DNA of 64,000 bases from Bacteroidota bacterium (GCA_023412195.1 JAEYNZ010000042.1:1-64000); one strand, 5' to 3'; positions 36,585-45,395 are shown, counted from the stretch's first letter. Translations and numbers: made by a program. Notes: generated from the letters alone by a model not told the origin.

Positions 36585-37307
36585 TTATACCGATACCAGA
36601 TTTTCCATAGGAATTATTTGATCCCCCTTGTATTTAAGCAGCAGATTGGCTACGGCAAGTGTATCTTTTTCACAATACCTTACGATCCGGTCGATGTCTT
36701 TTTCTTCCCAGAAAATCCTTGCTACCTGGCTGCCATCAATGTCGTCCTTTGGAGTAGGAATGTTGAACAGTTCACAAAGCAGCGACAGTGAGGTATAATG
36801 TTTATAATCGCCAAACTTCCACAACTGAAGTGTATCGATTAAATAATCTTTTACCTCCCATGGTTTTGAACCGGCGATATCAAATACCTGGGGAAGGGGG
36901 AGGCCATGTACCAGTGCCCGTCGTGCAATGTAAGGAAAATCAAACTCCTGCCCGTTATGGGCACAAAGCCTTCTTTTTCCTTTCTTTGAAAATGCTTCCA
37001 TGGCATCAAAGAACTGGCTGATGAGTGTTCTTTCATTTTCATCGCAGAACGATTTTACACGGAAGAATATTTCTCCTTTTTGCCTGACAATATAGCCTGC
37101 AGATATGCATATGATTCTGCCGAATTCAGCATATATACCTGCCCTGTTGTACAGTACTTCTGCAGGTTCATTGACGTTCCTGTTGTACTGCATTTTATGT
37201 TCCCAAAGCTGTTTCCACTTTTCATTCAGCCCATTGTATTCAGGAGCCATGGGTACGGTTTCAATATCGACAAAAAGAATCTCTTCCGGATTTAAATTAT
37301 GAAGCAT
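36585..37307 (-). CDS. 3'-5' exonuclease, PolB-like DnaQ/RNase H fold
   Basis: 240 residues. Exo I FVDIETVPM (residues 12-20, Asp14 and Glu16), Exo II CAHNGQEFDFPYI (about 113) and Exo III YCEKDTLAVANL (about 212) give the DEDDy set of acidic residues. It matches the family of stand-alone PolB-type predicted exonucleases. Its start overlaps the end of the uridine kinase gene by 11 bases, so they are co-translated. Confidence 0.85.
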   Translation of the reverse strand: MLHNLNPEEILFVDIETVPMAPEYNGLNEKWKQLWEHKMQYNRNVNEPAEVLYNRAGIYAEFGRIICISAGYIVRQKGEIFFRVKSFCDENERTLISQFFDAMEAFSKKGKRRLCAHNGQEFDFPYIARRALVHGLPLPQVFDIAGSKPWEVKDYLIDTLQLWKFGDYKHYTSLSLLCELFNIPTPKDDIDGSQVARIFWEEKDIDRIVRYCEKDTLAVANLLLKYKGDQIIPMENLVSV

Positions 37308-37923
37308 TGGCTGACTGGCTTAAGGTGTGGCAAATATGGTTTGTAAGAATGTTGATTGCAATCTGGTTCATTCCTCCCTGAGGGATGATAATATCGGCAA
37401 AATGTTTTGAAGGTTCAATAAACTGCAGGTGGCTTGGCCTTACGGTTTTTTCATAGCGGTCAAGCACCTGTGTTACATCCCGTCCCCGTTCAGTAATGTC
37501 GCGCCTTATTACCCTGGAAAGCCTGATGTCGGAATCACAGTCGACAAAAACCTTGATGTCCATCAGGTCGCGCAGCCTTTCGTTAGTTAGGATTAATATT
37601 CCTTCTACAATGAGTACCTTTCGTGGTTCTATTGGCCTTGTTAGTGGCTGACGGGTGCATGTGATGAAGGAATATACCGGTTCCTCCACGGCGATCCCTG
37701 CACGAAGCTTTTTTACATGGTCAATCAGCAGGTCAAATTCCACTGAATCGGGGTGATCAAAGTTTTTCTTCCGCCTTTCCTCCAGGCTGATGTCACTGTT
37801 GTCAAAATAGTACGAATCCTGCGAAATAAGGGCTACCTCCTTTGCAAAAAATTGTTCTATTATTTTTTTAACGACGGTTGTTTTTCCTGAACCGGTTCCC
37901 CCGGCTATGCCGATAATGAGCAT
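37297..37923 (-). CDS. udk: Uridine kinase
   Basis: 208 residues. P-loop GGTGSGKTT (residues 8-16), then SQDSYYFDNSD, FDHPDSVEFD and VEGILILTNERLRDLMDIKVFVD, all family landmarks; RDITERGRDV is the lid region. Phosphorylates uridine and cytidine with ATP or GTP in pyrimidine salvage. Upstream of and overlapping the exonuclease gene. Confidence 0.95.
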   Translation of the reverse strand: MLIIGIAGGTGSGKTTVVKKIIEQFFAKEVALISQDSYYFDNSDISLEERRKKNFDHPDSVEFDLLIDHVKKLRAGIAVEEPVYSFITCTRQPLTRPIEPRKVLIVEGILILTNERLRDLMDIKVFVDCDSDIRLSRVIRRDITERGRDVTQVLDRYEKTVRPSHLQFIEPSKHFADIIIPQGGMNQIAINILTNHICHTLSQSANAS

Positions 37924-38036
37924 TTATCTTTTTAGTTTATTGTTAATATTGGCTGAAATCAAAGTTTTTAATTAATTTGCTGTCTGGAAAACATTAATTT
38001 CGCTGCCGGAAACGAAGGTACAAAAATTCATAAGAT

Positions 38037-38339
38037 ATGATAAACCATGTCGTGCTTTTTAAACTGAAAGAATACCCTGCAGAAGAGAAATCCAGGGTAC
38101 TGAATGAACTGAAAGCAATGCTTGAAGGCCTTCAGGAAAAAATCTTTGAAGTTAAATTCATTGAAGTGGGACTAAATAAGGATGAGGATTCAAAGAATTA
38201 TGACATCGCACTGATATCATACTTTGAGAATGAAAAAGACCTGGATGCTTATCGTGAACATCCTGAACACCTGAAGGTGGTGGAGCGCATCAGGGAAACC
38301 ACGGTTGAACGTGCAGCCGTTGATTATTACTTTCATTAA
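38037..38339 (+). CDS. Dabb-family (stress-response A/B barrel) protein
   Basis: 100 residues. MINHVVLFKLKEYP at the start and DIALISYFENEKDLDAYREHPEH in the middle are typical of the Dabb alpha-beta barrel, which dimerises like antibiotic-biosynthesis monooxygenases. No function assigned for bacterial members. 60 bases before manA. Confidence 0.85.
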   Translation: MINHVVLFKLKEYPAEEKSRVLNELKAMLEGLQEKIFEVKFIEVGLNKDEDSKNYDIALISYFENEKDLDAYREHPEHLKVVERIRETTVERAAVDYYFH

Positions 38340-38399
38340 GGGGCTTCAGCCGTCAGACACATCGGAATAGCAGTACAGAATTAATTAAAAAAATACATT

Positions 38400-39383
38400 A
38401 TGCCCGGTTTATATCCTTTAAAATTTAAACCTGTCTGCCTGGAAAAGATATGGGGAGGAACCCGGCTGAAAACAATGCTTAATAAGGATTTCAGCCCTTT
38501 GTCAAATTGTGGGGAAAGCTGGGAAATTTCAGCAGTTGAAGACCACATCTCGGAAGTGAATAACGGGTTTCTGCAGGGTAATAACCTTGCCGAACTGGTT
38601 GAGATTTATATGGGCGACCTTGTGGGCGATTCTGTTTTCCGGAAGTATGGCACTGAATTCCCGCTGCTGTTTAAATTCATCGATGCCAATGACGATCTGT
38701 CAATACAGGTTCATCCCGGTGATAAACTGGCAAAAGAAAGGCATAATGCATACGGCAAAACTGAAATGTGGTATGTGGTGTTTGCTGAAAAAGGTGCTCT
38801 CATCAATACCGGGTTCAATCAGCAGGTAACTCCTGAAATGTATTTGGAATATCTTGATCAGGGGAAACTTCCCGAAATTTTATGCTACGAAGAAGCAAAC
38901 CCGGGGGATGTTTTTTTTATTCCTGCAGGTAGGGTTCATGCCATCGGAAAAGGCATTTTGCTTGCTGAAATTCAGCAAACTTCTGATGTTACCTACCGTA
39001 TTTTTGATTATAACCGTAAAGATGCAGAGGGGAATACCCGTGAACTGCATACCGGTCTGGCTATTGATGCCATCGATTTCAGTTACAGCGATGAGTATAA
39101 AACAAAGTATACCGCTGAGAAAAATAAATCATCAGAAATTGTAACCTGCAGTTATTTTACCACCAATCTGCTTGAATTCAATACCAAAATAGAAAAAGAT
39201 TATCACCTGCTCGATTCATTTATTGTATATATGAATATAGCCGGAAGGTTCAGGATTGAATATGAGGATGGAGAGGAAACTGTTGAGCCGGGAGAAACCA
39301 TACTTGTCCCCGCAAGTCTTGAAGTGTTTAAGTTAAATCCTCTGACTGAAGAAGTAAAAACACTGGAGGTTTATATTGGGTAG
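38400..39383 (+). CDS. manA: Mannose-6-phosphate isomerase, class I
   Basis: 327 residues. Zn-binding positions are visible in LSIQVHPGD (Gln, His at about 102-104), KTEMWYV (Glu) and PAGRVHAIGKG (His near 180). WGGTRLKTML and the C-terminal cupin EDGEETVEPGETILVPAS complete the family pattern. Converts mannose-6-P and fructose-6-P, feeding GDP-mannose and glycan synthesis. Confidence 0.93.
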   Translation: MPGLYPLKFKPVCLEKIWGGTRLKTMLNKDFSPLSNCGESWEISAVEDHISEVNNGFLQGNNLAELVEIYMGDLVGDSVFRKYGTEFPLLFKFIDANDDLSIQVHPGDKLAKERHNAYGKTEMWYVVFAEKGALINTGFNQQVTPEMYLEYLDQGKLPEILCYEEANPGDVFFIPAGRVHAIGKGILLAEIQQTSDVTYRIFDYNRKDAEGNTRELHTGLAIDAIDFSYSDEYKTKYTAEKNKSSEIVTCSYFTTNLLEFNTKIEKDYHLLDSFIVYMNIAGRFRIEYEDGEETVEPGETILVPASLEVFKLNPLTEEVKTLEVYIG

Positions 39384-39436
39384 GCTGTAAAAGCAACTGT
39401 AATATTAGATCATGTTTGAATTCACTAAGTTCCCAT

Positions 39437-40042
39437 ATGGAAATTAAGGAAGCCAGTTTTGTTGTAAGTAATACCAACGTGGAGAAATGCCCCCGTCCCG
39501 ACAAGCCGGAATATGCTTTCATCGGAAGATCTAATGTGGGGAAATCCTCCCTGTTAAATATGCTTACCAACAGGAAGGCTCTTGCAAAGGTATCAGGAAA
39601 GCCTGGTAAAACGCGCCTTATAAATCACTTCCTGATCAATGGGGAGTGGTACCTGGTTGATTTACCCGGGTACGGGTATGCTAAAACTGGCAGGGAGGAG
39701 CGGAAGAAATGGGAAAAATCATTTCGCAATTACATTTTGCTGCGTGAAAACCTGTACTGCCTGTTTGTGCTGATTGATTCGCGGCACGAACCTCAACAAA
39801 ATGATCTTGAATTCATGGAATGGCTGGGACTTAGCCAAATACCTTTTGCAATCATTTTTACAAAAGCCGATAAACTTAAACCTGAAGAACTGGAAGAAAA
39901 CATCAGGGTTTACCGGGAAAAGATGATGGAAACATGGGAGGAAATGCCTTCGTTTTTTGCTACATCAGCAGTAACACGGCAGGGTCAGGCAGAAATCCTT
40001 CATTTTATTGATCAAATTAATCAATCATCCAGGAAAAAGTGA
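39437..40042 (+). CDS. engB: Ribosome biogenesis GTPase YsxC/EngB
   Basis: 201 residues from ATG 39437 (MEIKEASFVVSN), preferred over the TTG at 39416. G1 GRSNVGKSS, G2 region KPGKTRLIN, G3 DLPGYGYA, G4 TKAD and G5 TSA are all present. Acts in assembly of the large ribosomal subunit. Its stop overlaps the start of the open frame preceding prs. Confidence 0.95.
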   Translation: MEIKEASFVVSNTNVEKCPRPDKPEYAFIGRSNVGKSSLLNMLTNRKALAKVSGKPGKTRLINHFLINGEWYLVDLPGYGYAKTGREERKKWEKSFRNYILLRENLYCLFVLIDSRHEPQQNDLEFMEWLGLSQIPFAIIFTKADKLKPEELEENIRVYREKMMETWEEMPSFFATSAVTRQGQAEILHFIDQINQSSRKK

Positions 40043-40102
40043 TCCGGAAAAAAAGATTTAATTCGCTGTTTCATCATAAAAAAGGAGTTAATAATTTAAC
40101 TT

Positions 40103-40110
40103 TACCTTTA
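40103..40110 (+). promoter_or_regulatory. Candidate -7 element of prs
   Basis: TACCTTTA differs from TAnnTTTG at the last base; 24 bases before ATG 40135. Confidence 0.3.
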
Positions 40111-40134
40111 GTTCAAAACAAAAACAACAATTCT

Positions 40135-41076
40135 ATGGGAGGTAAAAATCATCCGTTAAAAATTTTTACTGGCAGGGCCACAAGGCATTTATCTGAAAAA
40201 ATATGCGACAGTCTGGATGTTGACCTGGGTCTGACATCCTGTCCTGTATTCTCAGATGGGGAGTTTGAACCATGCTACGAGGAAACCATTCGAGGATCTC
40301 ATGTATTCATCGTGCAGTCCACCCCGCCACCTGCTGAAAACCTGCTTGAACTGCTGCTGATGGTAGATGCCGCCAAAAGGGCCAGCGCTTCACATGTGGT
40401 GGCCGTCATTCCTTATTTTGGATTTGCCCGGCAAGACCGTAAGGACAAGCCCCGGGTATCTATTGGCGCCAAGTTAATGGCCGATCTCCTTTCTGCTGCC
40501 GGCATCGACAGGGTTATTACAATGGACCTTCATGCCGACCAGATTCAGGGCTTCTTTGATGTTCCTGTTGATCACCTTTATGCTTCCGCACTTTTCATCC
40601 CCTTCATCAGCAAAATGGGACTTGAGAATCCCATCATTGCTTCACCCGATGTAGGAGGAACCAAAAGAGCAAATACCTATGCACGCATGCTGCAGACTGA
40701 AATGGTTATCTGCCATAAAACACGGGCAAAGGCCAATGAAGTGAACAACATGACCGTTATTGGTGAAGTTAAAGGAAAGGATGTCATTATTGTGGATGAT
40801 ATGATTGATACGGCAGGAACCATTACAAAAGCAGCCAACCTGATGAAAAAAGAAGGGGCAACCAGTGTCCGTGCTTTTGCCGCACATGGTGTATTATCAG
40901 GCCCTGCCATAGACCGTATCAACGATTCAGTGCTGGAAGAAGTCTATTTTACCGATTCCCTTGAAAGAAAAACAGGCAGTGATAAAATCAAATACCTTAC
41001 AGTTGCTGATGCCCTGGGTGAAGCCATTCGGAGGGTTTATAAAAATCAATCAATTAGTTCGTTATATTACCGCTAA
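40135..41076 (+). CDS. prs: Ribose-phosphate pyrophosphokinase
   Basis: 313 residues from ATG 40135 (MGGKNHPLKIFTGRAT); the frame is open back to 40039 but the extra 32 residues are basic and not family-like. Landmarks: FSDGEFEPCYEE, YFGFARQDRKDKPRVSIGAK (flexible loop with catalytic Arg), DLHADQIQGFFDVP, and the PRPP loop VDDMIDTAGTI. Makes PRPP for nucleotide, His and Trp synthesis. Confidence 0.96.
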   Translation: MGGKNHPLKIFTGRATRHLSEKICDSLDVDLGLTSCPVFSDGEFEPCYEETIRGSHVFIVQSTPPPAENLLELLLMVDAAKRASASHVVAVIPYFGFARQDRKDKPRVSIGAKLMADLLSAAGIDRVITMDLHADQIQGFFDVPVDHLYASALFIPFISKMGLENPIIASPDVGGTKRANTYARMLQTEMVICHKTRAKANEVNNMTVIGEVKGKDVIIVDDMIDTAGTITKAANLMKKEGATSVRAFAAHGVLSGPAIDRINDSVLEEVYFTDSLERKTGSDKIKYLTVADALGEAIRRVYKNQSISSLYYR

Positions 41077-41080
41077 TTTA

Positions 41081-41088
41081 TATCTTTG
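41081..41088 (+). promoter_or_regulatory. -7 element of the rplY transcript
   Basis: TATCTTTG is an exact TAnnTTTG match, leaving an untranslated leader of about 125-130 bases before rplY. Confidence 0.55.
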
Positions 41089-41101
41089 CACCGCTTTTTC
41101 C

Positions 41102-41183
41102 AAAATGCAGGAGCATTGAAGGTGTGACAGGAATATCTGCACATTTTAATTATGCATGCTGTTTGTTCCGCATAGAGGCGGAA
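41102..41183 (+). promoter_or_regulatory. Possible structured 5' leader of rplY
   Basis: Two hairpins can be drawn: AAAATGCAG (41102-41110) with CTGC-ac-ATTTT (41137-41147), and TTCCGC (41166) with GCGGAA (41178-41183) around ATAGAG. Their place between a good -7 element and a ribosomal protein gene suggests an autoregulatory leader; unproven. Confidence 0.35.
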
Positions 41184-41222
41184 AGGACTGAGTACCATAA
41201 TTATTAACATTAAATTATTAAA

Positions 41223-41864
41223 ATGAAGTCATTAAAAATTACAGGGCAGAAAAGAGAAAGCCTTGGAAAAAAAGAATCAAAAAAACTGCGCGAACAAGGC
41301 CTTGTTCCCGGTGTAGTTTACGGAAAAGATGAAGTGATCCATCTTACAGTTCCATCCGCCGATCTGAGGCACGTGATTTATACACCCAGTGTATATCTTG
41401 TTGAACTGGATTTGGATGGACAGTCTGTCCTGGTGATGGTTCAGGATGTTCAGTGGCATCCGGTAGAGGAGCAAATCATGCACATCGATTTTCTGAAGAT
41501 AGAAGAAAATGTTCCTGTGAAAATTGGTATTCCGGTTGAATTGACCGGACTGGCCCGCGGTATCAAAGCAGGTGGTAAAATCAAATTCAATATGCGTAAA
41601 CTGCGCGTAAAAGCTCTTGCAAAAGATCTGCCCGATACCATTAAAATAGATGTCACCAAACTCGGTATTGGCGACAGTATTAAAGTTGAACAGCTGAAAC
41701 GCGACAACCTTGAGTTCCTGGATAACAAGTCAAACCTGATTGTAGGTGTAATTTCTACAAGGCTTGCAAAATCGGGAGCAGCATTGCCTGAAGATGAAGA
41801 GGAAGCTGAAGAAACAGCCCCTGAAGATGTACCGGCATCAGAAACCAATGAGCCTGCAGAATAA
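41223..41864 (+). CDS. rplY: 50S ribosomal protein L25/general stress protein Ctc
   Basis: 213 residues, the long (CTC) form. N-terminal 5S-rRNA-binding domain GQKRESLGKKESKKLREQGL and VPGVVYGKDE; MHIDFLKIEE at the domain border; C-terminal domain about 95-185 and a Glu-rich tail (EDEEEAEETAPEDVPASET). First of a cluster rplY-pth-hslR-like that is common in this phylum. Confidence 0.95.
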   Translation: MKSLKITGQKRESLGKKESKKLREQGLVPGVVYGKDEVIHLTVPSADLRHVIYTPSVYLVELDLDGQSVLVMVQDVQWHPVEEQIMHIDFLKIEENVPVKIGIPVELTGLARGIKAGGKIKFNMRKLRVKALAKDLPDTIKIDVTKLGIGDSIKVEQLKRDNLEFLDNKSNLIVGVISTRLAKSGAALPEDEEEAEETAPEDVPASETNEPAE

Positions 41865-41888
41865 GGCATTCATTTAAAATGACAAAAT

Positions 41889-42455
41889 GTGAAGTATTTA
41901 ATTGCAGGGCTTGGTAACATAGGCCCGGAGTATAAGAATACACGTCACAATATAGGATTTCAAGTATTGGACGCTCTTGCCGGGGCGTCCAATATTTCTT
42001 TTAACGACAGGCGGTATGGATTCACAGCAGAATACCGCTATAAATCGCGCGACTTTTTTCTGCTGAAGCCTGCCACCTACATGAACCTGAGTGGCAGGGC
42101 TGTTAATTACTGGCTTCAGAAGGAAAAAATTCCTCTTGAGAATCTTCTTGTTATTGTTGATGACCTTGCTCTTCCTTTTGGTACATTAAGGGTAAAGGCC
42201 AAAGGAAGCCCCGGAGGGCATAACGGCCTGCGGAATATATCAGATATGCTGGGCACTAATGAATACGCACGGCTTCGTTTCGGAATCGGCGACAACTTCC
42301 ACCAGGGTTTTCAGGTTGATTATGTGCTGAGTCCATGGTCGCCGGAAGAACGGAAACTATTGCCCGAAAAAATAGATTCCTGTATTGAAATTATTCAAAG
42401 CTTCGGGACCATAGGAATCGAACGCACAATGAACTTCTACAATACAAAAAAATAA
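41889..42455 (+). CDS. pth: Peptidyl-tRNA hydrolase
   Basis: 188 residues, GTG start at 41889 (an ATG two bases upstream is out of frame). Catalytic set: Asn in GLGNIGPEYKNTRHNIGF with His20, Tyr/Asn in KPATYMNLSG, Asp in VDDLALPFG and GGHNGLRNI. Recycles peptidyl-tRNA dropped from ribosomes. One base before the next ATG. Confidence 0.95.
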   Translation: MKYLIAGLGNIGPEYKNTRHNIGFQVLDALAGASNISFNDRRYGFTAEYRYKSRDFFLLKPATYMNLSGRAVNYWLQKEKIPLENLLVIVDDLALPFGTLRVKAKGSPGGHNGLRNISDMLGTNEYARLRFGIGDNFHQGFQVDYVLSPWSPEERKLLPEKIDSCIEIIQSFGTIGIERTMNFYNTKK

Positions 42456-42833
42456 ATGGCTGAAAGGGTACGCATCGACAAATGGCTTTGGGCAGTGCGC
42501 ATTTTTAAAACACGCAGCCAGGCTACTGAAGCCTGTAAAAAAGGACGGGTTTCGATCGGGCCGATTCCGGTGAAGCCATCACGTGAACTGCAGCCGGGCG
42601 AAATTGTAAAAGTTAAAGTTCATCCCATTACCCGGAGTTTCAAAGTACTTGCGCTTGCAGAAAAAAGAATGTCGGCAAAACTTGCTGTTGATTTTGTCCA
42701 GGACGCTACACCACCGGAGGAACTTGAACTACTTGATGTACAGAAAAACATGAACTGGAATATCAGGGAACGCGGAACCGGCCGTCCTACAAAAAAAGAC
42801 AGGCGCGACCTGGATGATTTTTTCAATGATTAA
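42456..42833 (+). CDS. hslR: S4-domain RNA-binding protein, Hsp15-like
   Basis: 125 residues. S4 domain at residues 4-65 (VRIDKWLWAVRIFKTRSQAT, CKKGRVSIG), then a basic, disordered C-terminus (RERGTGRPTKKDRRDLDDFF) typical of Hsp15. Escherichia coli Hsp15 rescues 50S subunits carrying nascent chains; it fits with pth directly upstream. Confidence 0.88.
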   Translation: MAERVRIDKWLWAVRIFKTRSQATEACKKGRVSIGPIPVKPSRELQPGEIVKVKVHPITRSFKVLALAEKRMSAKLAVDFVQDATPPEELELLDVQKNMNWNIRERGTGRPTKKDRRDLDDFFND

Positions 42834-42885
42834 ACTTTCCGTTGAACCATTTGCTTTATTTCCTTACTGATAATTATACCAGGAT

Positions 42886-43425
42886 ATGCTTATAGCTCAA
42901 AAGAAGAGAAAAGAAAACATCGCAGAATACATCTTATACCTCTACCAGGTGGAAGATCTGATCAGGGCGTTTAACCTTGATATGGAAATAATCAATGAAA
43001 AGCTTGTAAAAAGTTACAGGACTGATGTTAAAACCACTGCTGAAATCTCAGCCTGGTATAAAAATCTTGTTTTGATGATGGAAAAAGAGGGCAGACAGGA
43101 ATCGGGGCACCTGCAATTTCTTCAGAATCTTACTGGCGATATGAATGAACTCCACCTCAGATTATTAGAAACGGAAACAGATGCAGGTTACAGTGCTTCT
43201 TTCAAATCAGTGGCCGGACTGATCAATGAACTCAGGCAAAAGAACCCAAACAGTAAAGGCGACGTTCAGGTTGCAATGGACGGTGTGTATGGTTATCTCT
43301 TACTAAAAATAAAACAGCAGGAAATATCCGAAGAAACACATCTGGCCATTAAAAGCCTGAGCCGCTGGCTTGCCCATCTTTCACAGATGTACAAGGATTA
43401 CGAGTCCGGCGACCTTGAACTGTAA
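42886..43425 (+). CDS. DUF4924 family protein
   Basis: 179 residues, all helical, soluble. Begins MLIAQKKRKENIAEYILYLYQVEDLIRA (excerpt), the hallmark of DUF4924, a Bacteroidota-restricted family. Function unknown; it often neighbours translation genes as it does here (hslR-like, pth, rplY). AGGA lies upstream of the ATG. Confidence 0.8.
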   Translation: MLIAQKKRKENIAEYILYLYQVEDLIRAFNLDMEIINEKLVKSYRTDVKTTAEISAWYKNLVLMMEKEGRQESGHLQFLQNLTGDMNELHLRLLETETDAGYSASFKSVAGLINELRQKNPNSKGDVQVAMDGVYGYLLLKIKQQEISEETHLAIKSLSRWLAHLSQMYKDYESGDLEL

Positions 43426-43626
43426 AAATAATATTTCGGTACTCTGTACCTAAAATTCACCCCTGATTCAATTTCCTGCAAATATTTTAATAATCTGTAG
43501 CATCAGAGAAAGGAACTGTCTGCCTCTTCCGGCAGCCAGGTCTGTGTGGTACGGCCGGCAAACGCACCCGGATTTTCCCCGTCTGTCTTTGAAAATGTGT
43601 CACTAAATTGCTGCGCTGTTGCATTT

Positions 43627-43702
43627 GGGTAAGGTGCAGAACACCTAAATCTTAGTAGCATGCATACAGGAATATGGCAATACAGGTGCAGCGCACCGTA
43701 AC
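43627..43702. repeat. Composite palindromic repeat
   Basis: Left palindrome AGGTGCAGAACACCT (arms AGGTG/CACCT) and right palindrome GGTGCAGCGCACC flank about 37 bases. I recall similar 'GGTGCAGCGCACC' elements in other Bacteroidota intergenic regions. Confidence 0.6.
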
Positions 43703-43839
43703 CATAAATCCAACCATGGGGGTGAAATGATTTTAAAAAACCTGCCCCAAAAATCGTTTTTGCAAAATTCAGATACACTTGAAAACGCAATGAATCTTAT
43801 AAAGCATACATAACACGAGCCGGTTCTAACTCAATCCAA

Positions 43840-43927
43840 ATTCAGTATTAATTCAGTGTAAATTCAATTATAATTGAGTTTACATTGAGTTTTAATTGAA
43901 TTTACATTGAATTTACGTTGAATTTGA
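43840..43927. repeat. 11-bp tandem array, eight units, self-complementary
   Basis: Eight consecutive 11-base units of the type ATTCA/GTGTAA or ATTGAATTTAC. Early units (ATTCA type) are near reverse complements of later ones (TTGAA/TTGAG type), so the array can fold on itself about position 43871. Confidence 0.85.
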
Positions 43928-43999
43928 TCTGGAGATGGTCTTGTTTTTTTGAGGTTCTACTATAGGGACTTTTACGATTATTTTTGGTCTGAAAAATAT

Positions 44000-44431
44000 T
44001 TATCCCTGGCTGATCAGGTTATTTACCTCATTTTTATCAGGGAAACAGGCTCTTTCTTGAGGTGGTGGTACCCGGCAGGTTGCTTTTTTGCCGAACCACC
44101 GGGACCTGTTCCTGACTTTCATCCGGTATATACTGTTGAGTCAGGACAGGGGAATAATTCTGAATATAACAGCCAGTTTTCAGGGCAGGGGAAGAAGGCT
44201 GGCCGCCTCTATTGCTGCATCTGATTTTATATTTATGTGGCCATGATCAATCAGGACAACAGAATCTAAACCTTCCGGAGTAAGGATATGGTGCAGGGCT
44301 TCAGATCCGGCTTCGGAGTGAAGAGATATGAGGCAAAATTGCTTTTTACTGTCTTTCCTGATGATGAAATCAACGGTGCCATTGCACAGATTGTAAACGC
44401 CCCTGATAAGAAGAACCGGATGATGCTGCAT
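44000..44431 (-). pseudogene. Decayed DUF393 (DCC thiol-disulfide oxidoreductase family) gene
   Basis: One minus-strand frame of 143 codons from ATG 44431 to TAA 44000 resembles DUF393 along its length but has two internal TGA stops (after SLLPLP and after FRIIPLS). VYNLCNGTVDFIIRKDSKKQF and LDSVVLIDHGHINIKSDAA match the N-terminal half; RNRSRWFGKKATCRVPPP matches the C-terminal part. The redox motif D-G-V-C-x-x-C reads RGVYNLC, so the first Cys and the Asp are lost. At both stops the family usually has Trp, so TGG to TGA changes would explain them. Confidence 0.72.
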
Positions 44432-44483
44432 CTTGAACCGATGTAGTCTTTAAATCTTATTTGACCGCACAAGGCCGGCATGG

Positions 44484-45395
44484 TTATTCAATTTCCGGGA
44501 GCTGGTCTTCCCTGCGGGTATAGAACCGTGTAGTCGGGTATGCAAACCGGATGTCATTGTGTTCACGCAACCTTATTAGAATTTCCTGCCAGATTTCGTT
44601 CTCAGATCCACGGCGCCTGCGGGGATTACATAGATAACGGACGGTGAGCATAATTCCGAAATCCTTCACGTCAATGTACACATAAGGTGTGAGATGCGTA
44701 TAGTGGATCAGGTAATTTTTGCTGGCTTCGAAAATTTCACGCTGGGCTGCCTGATCAATATTTTCTGCATGTTTATTTATGATATCATTCAGAATGTTTT
44801 TTGCTTTTTCCCAGTTGCTTTCAAAAGTGAGCCGGACATGGAGTTCGTTCCAGATGTAATCGAACCCAGTGCTGTAGTTGATCTGAGGTTCAGTGAATAC
44901 CTTTCCGTTAGGTATATGGATGATCCGGCCTGTACTTTGGTCGGCGTCCACCCAATTTCCAATTTCAAGGATTGTAAACTGGAACAGGCGGATATCAATC
45001 ACATCTCCGGCATGCTCCTCAATCTGCACCCTGTCACCAACAACAAACGGGTGCCTGAAAATAATAAAGAACCAGCCGGCAAGGTTTGTCAGGGGGTCTT
45101 TCATGGCAATTGCAAGCCCTGCTGTAAACAGTCCAAGGAATGCCCCGAATTGCTGGAAAGCCTGCACCCATACGGTTATTATCAATAAAAGCCCCAGGAA
45201 AGGATAAATGAATGAAAGTGTCCGCTTCCACTGGTAACGGACCTTGATGTTATTGGTGCGCCGCCAGATAAAGTGCAAAGTTGCAAGCTGTAAAAGGTAC
45301 AGTACAATGAGTATACTGATAGAAAGAATAATCTTAATCAGTGTGTCAGTTGACAGCCCGGTAGTTTCAGACATAAATTCAAAGATGTTCTTCAT
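44484..45395 (-). CDS. Small-conductance mechanosensitive (MscS-family) channel
   Basis: 303 residues. Three N-terminal membrane helices (about 20-40, 63-83, 90-110), the pore helix LFTAGLAIAMKDPLTNLAGWFFIIF, then the beta domain FVVGDRVQIEEHAGDVIDI and IHIPNGKVF, and the C-terminal cage domain. Releases solutes on membrane tension. Last of three ion-transport genes on this strand (SLC12-like, CorA, MscS). Confidence 0.9.
   Translation of the reverse strand: MKNIFEFMSETTGLSTDTLIKIILSISILIVLYLLQLATLHFIWRRTNNIKVRYQWKRTLSFIYPFLGLLLIITVWVQAFQQFGAFLGLFTAGLAIAMKDPLTNLAGWFFIIFRHPFVVGDRVQIEEHAGDVIDIRLFQFTILEIGNWVDADQSTGRIIHIPNGKVFTEPQINYSTGFDYIWNELHVRLTFESNWEKAKNILNDIINKHAENIDQAAQREIFEASKNYLIHYTHLTPYVYIDVKDFGIMLTVRYLCNPRRRRGSENEIWQEILIRLREHNDIRFAYPTTRFYTRREDQLPEIE

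Larger units (their letters stand above)
43426..43999. other. Gene-free, repeat-rich stretch
   Basis: No credible gene. It contains a palindromic dispersed element (43627-43702) and an 11-bp tandem array (43840-43927). Open frames of up to 95 codons here overlap those repeats and show no protein-like character. Confidence 0.6.

Noticed and set aside
40039..41076. Longer prs starting at 40039
   Set aside because: The extension is basic and overlaps engB; ATG 40135 starts the conserved protein.
43503..43790. 95-codon minus-strand open frame
   Set aside because: It overlaps a palindromic repeat and shows no protein-like pattern; treated as chance.
43949..44224. 91-codon plus-strand open frame
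   Set aside because: It is antisense to the DUF393 pseudogene, whose read-through translation explains the sequence.
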